Assembly: GCA_965216725.1 (NCBI GenBank)
Contig: CBDCGI010000001.1
Location: 1-64,000 of the forward strand
Direction of reading: 5' to 3'
Length of the DNA: 64,000 nt
Source of the DNA: JACZUI01 sp965216725
GTDB lineage: Bacteria; Actinomycetota; Acidimicrobiia; Spongiisociales; ZC4RG35
In this document: positions 19,484 to 27,130 of the stretch, in pieces
How the letters are laid out: each line of letters opens with the position of its first letter
Numbering within the stretch: position 1 is the first letter of the stretch
The notes under the pieces: model-generated
Told to the model about the DNA's origin: nothing
The model's database searches: none
Seen by the model: the letters and a program-made list of their open reading frames with translations, nothing else
Translations under genes and position numbers: made by a program

Positions 19484-20191
19484 CTAAATGTTACCGGGAA
19501 ACAGGGAACGCATGAATTCGACCCAAGCCATGGTCGTGTGATACGCGTCGGCGCTTCGACGTTTGGTCAGTATGCAAACGCCGTTGGGTAAGTGGTTCTT
19601 ACGATGGCCAGTACCTTCTGACTTCACGAACGATTTCGTGAAGTCATCAAGAGTCAGTCCCAATTCCTTTGCCCACCAGCGGCGGGCACTCGGTTCGTCG
19701 TTGTTGGCGTGGACGTTCAGCTTGCCCCGCCAGCCGGTTGCGGGTCCCAGATATCTGGCCGCCCAAGCCATCAGGAGTCTTAAGGCTGCGGGGTCCGAAT
19801 TGGCCATGGACAACCGCGCCACCGATTTCGAGCCCTCACCCCAATACATCGCGACGCCCGCGGCCCAGAATGGTTCCGAAATGAGGTGCTCGGCCTCGAG
19901 GGTCGCCTGAGCACGGATCAATTGCACCTCTTTGCGTCGCTTCCGCTGCGTGTCACGTGGAATGCCGGGTTGGGGTGCGCGGCGGTCTTTGATCGCTGCG
20001 ATCTGGTCCGCCGTCAGCTTCATGTCGCGGCACCAGGTGGCGAGAGTGGACTTCTTCACCGGTATCAGTTCCATGATCTCGCCGTAGCTGAGACCGAGCC
20101 GCCTCAAGTCCCGCCCCAGCTCGGATCGTTCCCAACGCGACAACGATTGATAGCTCCCTACCCGCTCAAGGACTTCAGCCTCGAGTTCCAT
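19484..20191 (-). CDS. HTH protein with LAGLIDADG-like C-terminal region, lodged between tRNA genes
   Basis: The 235-residue protein starts with a predicted helix-turn-helix (LRRLGLSYGEIMELIPVKKSTLATWC, about 31-56), then a basic linker (RDTQRKRRKEVQ). Its C-terminal part holds AGVAMYWGEGSKS, an NSDPAALRLLMAW stretch and NVHANNDEPSARRWW. The GxxMYWGEGxK/NSDP pattern resembles LAGLIDADG-like domain proteins seen in actinobacteria, sometimes near tRNA genes, but I cannot confirm nuclease residues. It fills the gap between tRNA-Lys and tRNA-Pro and runs opposite to the tRNA-tig block. A mobile or homing origin is an inference. Confidence 0.6.
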   Translation of the reverse strand: MELEAEVLERVGSYQSLSRWERSELGRDLRRLGLSYGEIMELIPVKKSTLATWCRDMKLTADQIAAIKDRRAPQPGIPRDTQRKRRKEVQLIRAQATLEAEHLISEPFWAAGVAMYWGEGSKSVARLSMANSDPAALRLLMAWAARYLGPATGWRGKLNVHANNDEPSARRWWAKELGLTLDDFTKSFVKSEGTGHRKNHLPNGVCILTKRRSADAYHTTMAWVEFMRSLFPGNI

Positions 20192-20250
20192 GTCCCGAAC
20201 TTAGAGATGGGGTGGGACAAGAAAAGGCCGCCGGTTACCCTTCCCGCAAT

Positions 20251-20324
20251 CGGGCTGTGGCGCAGCTTGGTAGCGCGCGACGTTTGGGACGTCGAGGTCG
20301 TCGGTTCAAGTCCGACCAGCCCGA
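20251..20324 (+). tRNA. tRNA-Pro (anticodon TGG)
   Basis: Acceptor CGGGCTG pairs with CAGCCCG. The anticodon stem CGACG/CGTCG encloses TTTGGGA, giving TGG (codon CCA). The discriminator is A at 20324 and CCA is not encoded. Confidence 0.95.
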
Positions 20325-20348
20325 CGAAACACTTACAATGATGGTTCC

Positions 20349-20420
<72 letters not shown>

Positions 20421-20455
20421 CGAATGGGTCGCCCTCCGGGGTGGCACTGCCCCTC

Positions 20456-20529
20456 GCCCCTGTAGCTCAACTGGATAGAGCGACGGACTTCTAATCCGTA
20501 GGTTGGGGGTTCGAGTCCTCCCAGGGGCG
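20456..20529 (+). tRNA. tRNA-Arg (anticodon TCT)
   Basis: Acceptor GCCCCTG pairs with CAGGGGC. The loop CTTCTAA inside stem ACGGA/TCCGT gives TCT (codon AGA). The discriminator is G at 20529 and CCA is not encoded. Confidence 0.95.
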
Positions 20530-20550
20530 CGAGAACGACCCATTCCACAT

Positions 20551-20629
20551 GGTGGCCGTAGCTCAGCCCGGTTAGAGCGCCAGGTTGTGGCCCTGGAGGT
20601 CGCGGGTTCAAGTCCCGTCGGTCACCCCA
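20551..20629 (+). tRNA. tRNA-His (anticodon GTG)
   Basis: Acceptor GTGGCCG pairs with CGGTCAC. The extra 5' G at 20551 faces C at 20626, the G-1 identity element of tRNA-His. The anticodon loop TTGTGGC gives GTG. The 3' CCA is encoded (20627-20629). It lies 65 bases before tig. Confidence 0.95.
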
Positions 20630-20693
20630 AAGCAGCCGCTCGCATTGCGGGCGGCTGTGTAACGAGTACGCGCACCCAGCACCAGGAAAACAC

Positions 20694-22109
20694 ATGCCCA
20701 CCACGATCACCGAAACCGGCCCATTTGAGAGACTGGTCACCTTCCAGTTGACAGAAGACCAAATCAACGCCGGCAAACCTGCGGCAGCGCGGAAGCTCGC
20801 CGAAAACATCAAGATTCACGGGTTCCGACCGGGAAAGGCCCCGGTGCCGGTGGTCGAAGCCACGGTAGGGGCGGCCCGGCTCCGGACCGAGGTCATCGAC
20901 GATCTGGTTCCCACCGCCTTGACCGACGTACTCGCCGACGAGGAGATCCGACCGGCCGTGAATCCTCAACTCGAGTCGATGGATGACGTCGACGGCGGAG
21001 TCGAAGTCTCGGTTCGAGTCACGCTCTGGCCCACGGTCGACCTTCCCGAATACCACAACCGAAAAGTCGAGGTCGTCTCCCCGGATGTCACCGACGACGA
21101 GCTCGAGACACAGATGAATCGGATGCTGGAGCAGTACGGAACGGTGGAGGAAGTCGACCGGCCGGTGGAGGCCGGCGACTTCATATCGGTCGATGTCTCG
21201 GCTGAAGATGAAGGCGAGGAAGTCTCGGAAGCCAGCGCCAACGAGCTCCTGTACGAAGTGGGCTCGGGACTGTTCATCGAGGGTTTGGATGATCGAGCCG
21301 TTGGCGCCTCCGCTGGTGACGTCATCGAGTTTGAAGCACCCCTGCCGGCCGGTTTTGGCGAGCGCGCCGGTCAGCTTGTCGAGTTCAAGGTCACGATCAA
21401 CGAGGTCAAGGAGCGGATCCTCCCCGATCTGGACGACGAATGGGTTGACGAGAACACCGAATTCGACACCGTCGAAGAGATGCGCGCTCAGCTCCGCGAT
21501 CAGCTCAGCGACGCCAAGCAGAACGCCGTGTCCCGCCAGTTCGCAGAGCGAGCCTTGTCGACGCTCGTCGACCAGGTCGACGTGGATATACCGGAGGGTT
21601 TGATCAGAGCCGAGATGGACAATCTGCTCCATCGCTTCCTGCATCGTCTCGAGGAGTCCGAACTGTCATTGGAGGACTACTTGTCAGCAACGGGCGTCGA
21701 CCAGGAGGCTTTCGTCGATGACCTCAACCAGCAGGCAAATGCTTCGATACGCAACCAACTCGTGCTCGAAGCCGTTGCCTCCGCCGAGGAGATCGAAGTC
21801 ACCCCCGAGGAGGTAGCCGAGACGGTCCAAGCATTGGCCGCACAATCCGGCGACCCGGGGGCATACCTGAAAGCCTTCGTGGAAAGCGGCCAAGAATTGG
21901 CACTGGCCAGTGATATCGTGAGGAACCGGGCTCTCGATGCAATCCTCTCGAACGCAATCCCGGTCGATGAGGATGGCAACGAAGTCGAGTTGAGCTTGCA
22001 AGTGAACGAGGTCGGGGCAGTACCCGTGGAGGCCCTCGAGGACGACGATCCGTCGGTCCCGGTGGTCGAAGCAGAGATAGTCACCGACGATTTGGAGGAA
22101 GAGGAATGA
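20694..22109 (+). CDS. tig: Trigger factor (ribosome-bound chaperone, peptidyl-prolyl isomerase)
   Basis: This 471-residue chaperone binds nascent chains at the ribosome exit. The N-terminal ribosome-binding domain contains the signature-like GFRPGKAPVPVVEA (about 41-54). The central FKBP-like domain spans about 155-240 (FISVDVSAEDEG ... FEAPLPAGFGERAGQLVEFKVTINEVKER), and a long acidic C-terminal helical domain follows. A glutamate-rich tail (DDLEEEE) ends the protein. It overlaps clpP by four bases, so folding and proteolysis genes are coupled. Confidence 0.96.
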   Translation: MPTTITETGPFERLVTFQLTEDQINAGKPAAARKLAENIKIHGFRPGKAPVPVVEATVGAARLRTEVIDDLVPTALTDVLADEEIRPAVNPQLESMDDVDGGVEVSVRVTLWPTVDLPEYHNRKVEVVSPDVTDDELETQMNRMLEQYGTVEEVDRPVEAGDFISVDVSAEDEGEEVSEASANELLYEVGSGLFIEGLDDRAVGASAGDVIEFEAPLPAGFGERAGQLVEFKVTINEVKERILPDLDDEWVDENTEFDTVEEMRAQLRDQLSDAKQNAVSRQFAERALSTLVDQVDVDIPEGLIRAEMDNLLHRFLHRLEESELSLEDYLSATGVDQEAFVDDLNQQANASIRNQLVLEAVASAEEIEVTPEEVAETVQALAAQSGDPGAYLKAFVESGQELALASDIVRNRALDAILSNAIPVDEDGNEVELSLQVNEVGAVPVEALEDDDPSVPVVEAEIVTDDLEEEE

Positions 22110-22723
22110 GAGTCGAGAACTACGTAGTCCCCACGGTCTTCGAGCAAACCAGCAGGGGAGAGCGATACTTCGACATCTACAGCCGGTTGCTGAAAGACAG
22201 GATCATCTTTCTCGGGACACCGATCGATGACACCGTGGCCAACCTGATAATGGCTCAGCTCCTCCACCTCGAGTCCGAGGATCCAGACAAGGACATCTGG
22301 CTCTACATCAACTCGCCCGGTGGCTCGATAACGTCACTTTTCGCGATCTACGACACGATGCAGTATGTGAAGGCGGACGTGAACACGGTGTGCATGGGCA
22401 TGGCCGCGTCTGCGGCTGCCGTGATTCTCGCCGGGGGAGCAGAAGGCAAGAGGTTCGCCTTGCCCCACGCCAGGGTGATGCTGCACCAACCGCACGGTGG
22501 GGCACAGGGCCAGGCGACCGACATCGAGATCCAGGCTCGTCTCATCGTGCAGATGCGGGAGCAGCTCAACGAGATTCTTGCCGAGCACACCGGCCAGAAG
22601 CTGGAGAAAATCTCCGAAGACACCGAACGTGATTACTGGATGCTTGCGGAGGAAGCCAAGGATTATGGGGTCGTTGACGGAATTCTCACCCGTCGCGAGC
22701 TCGCCGCTGTAGCCTCCTCGTAA
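22106..22723 (+). CDS. clpP: ATP-dependent Clp protease proteolytic subunit
   Basis: The 205-residue serine peptidase assembles into a double ring fed by ClpX. The catalytic Ser is Ser102 in GMAASAAAVILAGG and the catalytic His is His127 in MLHQPHGG; the acidic residue lies in the EDTERDYWM region. INSPGGSITS and the Gly-rich handle region are conserved. It follows tig with a 4-base overlap and precedes clpX by 21 bases. Confidence 0.96.
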   Translation: MRVENYVVPTVFEQTSRGERYFDIYSRLLKDRIIFLGTPIDDTVANLIMAQLLHLESEDPDKDIWLYINSPGGSITSLFAIYDTMQYVKADVNTVCMGMAASAAAVILAGGAEGKRFALPHARVMLHQPHGGAQGQATDIEIQARLIVQMREQLNEILAEHTGQKLEKISEDTERDYWMLAEEAKDYGVVDGILTRRELAAVASS

Positions 22724-22744
22724 TCTCCGGAGGTCACTCGAGGT

Positions 22745-24007
22745 ATGGCAAGACTTGGCGAAGGCGGCGAACTGCTGAAGTGCAGCTTCTGCGGTAAGTC
22801 GCAAAAGCAGGTCAAGAAACTCATTGCCGGGCCAGGCGTCTACATCTGCGACGAGTGCATCGATCTGTGCAACGAGATCATCGAAGAGGAGTTCTCGGTC
22901 ACAGAAGAGGTCTCATTCACCGAGCTTCCCAAGCCCGCGGAGATCAAGGCATATCTCGACGACTACATCGTCGGCCAGGACGACGCCAAGAAGAAACTGT
23001 CGGTCGCGGTCTACAACCATTACAAACGGATACGCAGCGGCGACGCGCAGCGAGACGTCGAGTTGCAGAAGTCGAACATCCTCCTGATCGGCCCGACCGG
23101 GGTTGGCAAGACACTGCTTGCCCAGACTCTGGCCCGCCAGCTCAATGTGCCCTTCGCCATTGCCGACGCCACCAGCCTGACCGAGGCGGGTTACGTCGGC
23201 GAGGACGTGGAGAACATCCTCCTCAAACTCCTCCAGGCGGCCGATTACGACGTCAACCGTGCCCAGCAAGGGATCATCTACATCGACGAGATCGACAAAG
23301 TCTCGCGCAAAGCCGAGAACCCTTCCATCACGAGGGATGTATCCGGAGAAGGCGTGCAGCAAGCTCTCCTGAAGATCCTCGAAGGGACTGTGGCCTCAGT
23401 TCCTCCACAGGGCGGCCGCAAGCACCCCCATCAGGAGTTCATCCAACTGGACACGACAAATGTCTTGTTCATCTGCGCTGGTGCCTTCGGAGGTCTTGAG
23501 GACATCATTGGGAATCGCATAGGCAAACGCGGCATCGGTTTCGGGGCGGAGGTGCGCTCCCGTGACGATGGAAGGGCAACTGAGCTGCTCGCCAAGGTGA
23601 TGCCCGAGGATTTGATGAAGTACGGCTTGATACCGGAGTTCATCGGCCGTCTCCCGGTCATGGCCACCGTTGACGATCTCGACATCGACGCCCTGGTCAA
23701 GATCCTCACGGAGCCCAAGAATGCTCTCACCAGGCAGTACGCCCGAATGTTCGAGATGGACGATGTGGATCTGGTGTTCACCCCCGACTCGTTGGTCGAG
23801 ATCGCGGAGCTCGCGTTGCAGCGGGGAACTGGAGCCAGGGGCTTGCGGGCGATCCTCGAAGAAGTGCTTCTCAACACCATGTACGACCTGCCGTCCCGCG
23901 ACGATGTGCATCAGGTCCTCATCGATCGCGACGTCGTGGCCAACAAGGTCAATCCCACTCTGGTGCCCGCTCGGGAGACCGAGGAACCCACAGAAAAGTC
24001 GGCCTGA
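22745..24007 (+). CDS. clpX: Clp protease ATP-binding unfoldase ClpX
   Basis: The 420-residue AAA+ unfoldase has the N-terminal zinc finger (CSFCGKSQKQVKKL ... CDECIDLC), Walker A GPTGVGKT (about 117-124), Walker B IIYIDEIDK, the pore loop GYVGED and the RKHPHQEFIQ region of ClpX. It recognises substrates such as the ALAA-tagged products of the tmRNA encoded at 11.2 kb. It ends the tig-clpP-clpX operon. Confidence 0.97.
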   Translation: MARLGEGGELLKCSFCGKSQKQVKKLIAGPGVYICDECIDLCNEIIEEEFSVTEEVSFTELPKPAEIKAYLDDYIVGQDDAKKKLSVAVYNHYKRIRSGDAQRDVELQKSNILLIGPTGVGKTLLAQTLARQLNVPFAIADATSLTEAGYVGEDVENILLKLLQAADYDVNRAQQGIIYIDEIDKVSRKAENPSITRDVSGEGVQQALLKILEGTVASVPPQGGRKHPHQEFIQLDTTNVLFICAGAFGGLEDIIGNRIGKRGIGFGAEVRSRDDGRATELLAKVMPEDLMKYGLIPEFIGRLPVMATVDDLDIDALVKILTEPKNALTRQYARMFEMDDVDLVFTPDSLVEIAELALQRGTGARGLRAILEEVLLNTMYDLPSRDDVHQVLIDRDVVANKVNPTLVPARETEEPTEKSA

Positions 24008-24031
24008 CGGTCGAATGATTCTCTCGACCTA

Positions 24032-24056
24032 GCCACGGATGTGGCGTTGCCTTTTA
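24032..24056 (+). terminator. Weak hairpin with T-run after clpX
   Basis: GCCAC (24032-24036) and GTGGC (24041-24045) form a short stem on a four-base loop, followed by GTTGCCTTTTAT. It is a plausible but weak intrinsic terminator for the clpX operon. Confidence 0.4.
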
Positions 24057-24099
24057 TCGGCACGTACATTCAGGTAGTCGGCCCGGGGACGATCGCCCG

Positions 24100-24131
24100 T
24101 TGACACGGAGGGGATCAGCGGGCACTATATG
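24100..24131 (+). promoter_or_regulatory. Candidate promoter of the LPXTG-protein gene
   Basis: A consensus -35 TTGACA is at 24100-24105. A TATATG box at 24126-24131 is 20 bases further, longer than ideal; CACTAT at 24123-24128 gives the standard 17-base spacing but matches the -10 consensus poorly. Either would leave a leader of about 130 bases. Confidence 0.4.
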
Positions 24132-24137
24132 TGGTAA

Positions 24138-24272
24138 CTGACCGCGCTGAGTGGTCAGAAGAACGGGGAACAAAATGGGAGGCATTGAAGCCACGACCCG
24201 CTAAGCGGTCACCTGGGTGTGGTGGAGCCAATGGTGAGACCGGCCTGTCCCAATATCGAAACAAGGGATAGG
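24138..24272 (+). promoter_or_regulatory. Structured 5' leader with a hairpin covering the ribosome site
   Basis: The leader contains a 6-bp hairpin CTGACC/GGTCAG (24138-24143, 24153-24158), several further self-complementary segments, and just before the start codon a stem formed by CCTGTCCC (24244-24251) and GGGATAGG (24265-24272) with one G-T pair. The right arm is the Shine-Dalgarno region of the ATG at 24274, so folding would hide it. The order of conserved-looking blocks (CGCTGAGT, ACGGGGAAC, TGGGAGGCAT, GGTCACCT) faintly recalls the c-di-AMP (ydaO) riboswitch, but I cannot verify this. Confidence 0.35.
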
Positions 24273-24273
24273 A

Positions 24274-25255
24274 ATGGCGAGAAGAGAAGGGGCGCGGGCA
24301 CTGCTGGCGGTCGCTACCGCGTTGGCGGTCGTGGGAGCGCTAGTGATCGTGTTGCGACCACCGGCCGCGTTGGCGGAGGATCAGTCGAACGACGTCTACC
24401 CAGAAGTTTGGTGTGGCACGGGCGATACCCGCGAGGAGGCGTGGCACTGGGTACACAACCAGGTGCCGGATGGGGTCACGTCCGCAACATTGACGGCACG
24501 TTTCGAAGTGCTCACAGGGCCGAACACAGGTGATGTGATCGAGCTCACTGTCGAGGGCGTAATCGATAACGTCATCCATTACGACCTCTACTACCCCGAG
24601 GGTCTCAAACTATTGCCGACTCCATACGATGATGTGGAAGGCGGCAAGCTGGTCCTGAGTCATTGGCCGGAGTGCGACCAAAGCTCGACCACATCGTCGA
24701 GCACGAGCTCGACCTCGTCCTCATCCTCGAGCTCGACGTCCTCTACGACGACTTCGTCTCTCCACGTCTTCGACCAGTTCGACTTCGTCTACGAGCTCCA
24801 CGTCTTCGACCAGTTCGACTTCGTCTACGAGCTCCACGTCTTCGACCAGTTCGACTTCGTCTACGAGCTCCACGTCTTCGACCAGTTCGACTTCGTCTAC
24901 GAGCTCCACGTCTTCGACCAGTTCGACTTCGTCTACGAGTTCCACGTCTTCGACCAGTTCGACTTCGTCTACGAGTTCCACGTCTTCGACCTCGACGAGC
25001 ACGACCGTGCCGACAACGAGCACCACGGAACCGACGACAAGCACCACCGACCAGTCGACCACGACCATTCCCGACGAGGTGGAGCCCTCGGATGTGACCA
25101 CCACGTCTATCGAGGACGAGGTTCTCGGCACCGAGGTGCTCCCTTTCACCGGCGCAGAAACGGGAACGATGGCACTTCTGGCCGTGGCACTCCTCGCCAC
25201 AGGGATTCTCACGCTGGTCATCATGAGGGGACTCAGCGACTGGGAGGACGACTGA
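24274..25255 (+). pseudogene. LPXTG-type surface protein, split by a frameshift in its Ser/Thr-rich repeat
   Basis: The first part (24274 to about 24759) encodes a signal peptide (MARREGARALLAVATALAV), a ~130-residue domain with WCGTGDTREEAWHWV and a Ser/Thr tract. The last part, in the +2 frame (24761-25255), encodes Ser/Thr repeats, EVLPFTGAETG (a sortase-type LPFTG signal), a membrane helix (MALLAVALLATGILTLVIM) and a charged tail. At 24759/24760 five bases (ACGAG) are missing compared with the repeat unit; adding them rejoins both parts into one ~328-residue protein. As it stands the first frame reads past the repeats without a stop and runs into folC. A cell-wall-anchored or membrane protein with a stalk-like linker is the likely original product. 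Confidence 0.7.
24761..24976 (+). repeat. Tandem repeat, six copies of a 36-bp unit encoding Ser/Thr linker
   Basis: Units begin at 24761, 24797, 24833, 24869, 24905 and 24941, and a partial seventh starts at 24977. Copies are identical except that the last base changes from C to T in units 5 and 6. In the surface-protein frame each unit reads STSSTSSTSSTS; in the frame of the upstream part it reads as HVFDQFDFVYEL-type sequence, which is not a natural protein pattern. Near-identity suggests recent expansion by slippage. Confidence 0.95.
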
Positions 25256-25313
25256 CGGATCATGTCGTAGAAGCGCCTGATGGCCGCTTGAGACTTGGGC
25301 GGGAGGGGAGAGA

Positions 25314-25342
25314 GGCCCCGGGACTAACCTCCCGGGGCTTTT
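25314..25342 (+). terminator. Intrinsic terminator immediately before folC
   Basis: GCCCCGGG (25315-25322) and CCCGGGGC (25331-25338) form a perfect 8-bp stem, extended by G-T and A-T pairs, followed by TTTT. It would end transcription of the LPXTG gene, yet the folC ATG is at 25345, two bases beyond the T-run. Confidence 0.85.
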
Positions 25343-25344
25343 CC

Positions 25345-26628
25345 ATGGAGTACTCAGCCGCCATCGATTATCTCAATGGCCACATCGGCCATGGCGTGAA
25401 GCCGGGCCTCGACAGGATCAGAGGGCTACTCGACGCAATGGGGAACCCCGAGCACGGGTATCCGATCATTCACGTCGCCGGGACCAACGGGAAGACATCG
25501 ACGTCGCGGCTGGCCACCTGGCTACTCATCGCGCACGGGCTGACGACCGGCACATATACGTCACCGCATTTGCAGCGAGTCGAGGAGCGCCTCGCTCTCA
25601 ACGGCGCCTATTCGACACCAGACCAGTTCGCGCTAGCCGTTTCAGACGTTGCAGCCTTTGCTGACATCCTGGAGAGCCGCGGTGGGGATCCACACACCTA
25701 CTTCGAGTTGACCACGGCGTCTGCATTCGCCTTCTTTGCAGATCAGGCGGTGGATATTGCAGTACTGGAAGTTGGCCTGGGGGGTCGCTTGGACGCGACC
25801 AATGTGGTCGACGGGGAGGTCTGCGTGGTGACCAGCATCGGGATCGAGCACACCGAATATCTCGGGGACGATGTCGCTTCGATTGCCAGTGAGAAGTTGG
25901 GCATATTGAGTCCAGGCTCGATCCTTGTCACGGGCCCACTCCCTGACGCGGCCCGGGAGAGGGCCGAGGAGACGGCGCGGGAGTTGGGCATCCAACACCG
26001 CCAATACGGACGCGACTTCTCAGTCCTGGACGGTCAGATAGGGGTTGGTGGCTGGTTGACCACCATCGCCGGAGCGGAGTCGACTTACGAGGACGTCTTT
26101 CTGCCGGTTCATGGCCGGCATCAGCTGGTCAACTTGGCTGTGGCCATCGCATCAGTTGAGGCGTTGATCGGCCGCAAGCTGGATTCCGATGCCGTTGCCG
26201 ACGCTGCAGCCGCGGTGTCGCTGCCAGGGCGAATGGAGCCGATCGGAGCCAACCCACTGGTCATGCTGGACGGTGCCCACAACGCTGATGGGGTGGCGAC
26301 CCTCGTCTCATCGCTCGAAGAGGAGTTCCCCAGCGCGCGGTGGCAAGTGGTTCTGGGCGTGATGGGCGACAAGAACCTGGATGCGATGTTGAGTCATCTG
26401 GAGCCGATCACCGATGGCGTGGTGGCTACCGCAGCCGATTCGCAGCGGTCGGTCACGCCGGGACAATTGGCTGAGGAAGTGGGCACGTTTGGATTACCGG
26501 TCCTGGCCGCAGACGATGTACCTCACGCCCTGGACATGGCTCGAGCCGAAGCAGGTCCTGACGGTCATGTGTTGGTCGCGGGGTCGCTCTACCTCGTGGG
26601 AGAGGCCAGGGACGCCCTGATCGGCTGA
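25345..26628 (+). CDS. folC: Folylpolyglutamate/dihydrofolate synthase
   Basis: FolC adds glutamates to folates (and may convert dihydropteroate to dihydrofolate). The 427-residue Mur-ligase-type enzyme has ATP-binding VAGTNGKTSTSR (about 44-55), LEVGLGGRLDATN, TSIGIEHTEYLGD, and ANPLVMLDGAHNADG in the C-terminal domain. The ATG at 25345 gives the normal start (AIDYLNGHIGHGVKPGLDRI). The longer in-frame reading from 24274 is only a read-through of the broken surface-protein gene. No Shine-Dalgarno is visible because the terminator stem occupies that place. Confidence 0.93.
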   Translation: MEYSAAIDYLNGHIGHGVKPGLDRIRGLLDAMGNPEHGYPIIHVAGTNGKTSTSRLATWLLIAHGLTTGTYTSPHLQRVEERLALNGAYSTPDQFALAVSDVAAFADILESRGGDPHTYFELTTASAFAFFADQAVDIAVLEVGLGGRLDATNVVDGEVCVVTSIGIEHTEYLGDDVASIASEKLGILSPGSILVTGPLPDAARERAEETARELGIQHRQYGRDFSVLDGQIGVGGWLTTIAGAESTYEDVFLPVHGRHQLVNLAVAIASVEALIGRKLDSDAVADAAAAVSLPGRMEPIGANPLVMLDGAHNADGVATLVSSLEEEFPSARWQVVLGVMGDKNLDAMLSHLEPITDGVVATAADSQRSVTPGQLAEEVGTFGLPVLAADDVPHALDMARAEAGPDGHVLVAGSLYLVGEARDALIG

Positions 26629-26667
26629 CTTCGCCCAGGTCGGCCGCTCCGATAGCCTTGGTCGTCA

Positions 26668-27078
26668 ATGGCGACACAAAACACTTTCATCATGGTCAAA
26701 CCCGACGGCGTGGCTCGCGGGCTCGTAGGTGAGATCGTTTCGAGATTCGAACGGAAAGGTCTGGCTCTCGAGCAGATCAAGCGGCTGAATATCGACGAGG
26801 CGTTGGCCAGACGTCACTACGCTGAGCATGTGGAGAAGGCGTTCTTTCCGGAGCTGTTGTCCTTCATCACTTCGGGCCCTGTAGTGGCCATGGAGTGGTC
26901 GGGTGAGAACGCAGTCTCAGTGTGTAGAGATCTCATGGGGGCCACCGACCCCAAGGCCGCGGCGCCGGGGACGATACGAGGAGACCTCGGTCTGGCTGTG
27001 ACTCAAAACCTGGTCCACGGATCCGACTCGGCAGAAAGCGCAGAGAGGGAGTTGGGGATCTTCTTCGGCGACGCATAA
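26668..27078 (+). CDS. ndk: Nucleoside diphosphate kinase
   Basis: Ndk equilibrates nucleoside di- and triphosphates through a phosphohistidine. The 136-residue protein shows FIMVKPDGVARGLVGEI at the start and NLVHGSDSAESAERE with the active His117. Length is normal. It lies 39 bases after folC and 52 bases before mreB. Confidence 0.97.
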   Translation: MATQNTFIMVKPDGVARGLVGEIVSRFERKGLALEQIKRLNIDEALARRHYAEHVEKAFFPELLSFITSGPVVAMEWSGENAVSVCRDLMGATDPKAAAPGTIRGDLGLAVTQNLVHGSDSAESAERELGIFFGDA

Positions 27079-27130
27079 CAGATAGGCCGTCGATACAATC
27101 GCACGGTCTGCCCGGGAGCATTCCTCAGCT

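Noticed and set aside
24761..24976. Repeat array that could be mistaken for CRISPR (36-bp units)
   Set aside because: Units are directly contiguous with no spacers, and they encode an in-frame Ser/Thr linker; no cas genes are near.
24721..25263. Minus-strand frame rich in ELVEDVELVDEV
   Set aside because: It is the antisense reading of the tandem repeat, without start context or domain character.
24274..26628. One 784-codon gene joining the surface protein and folC
   Set aside because: The middle part (HVFDQFDFVYEL repeats and a His/Arg-rich stretch) is the wrong frame of the Ser/Thr repeat; folC has its own start after a terminator.
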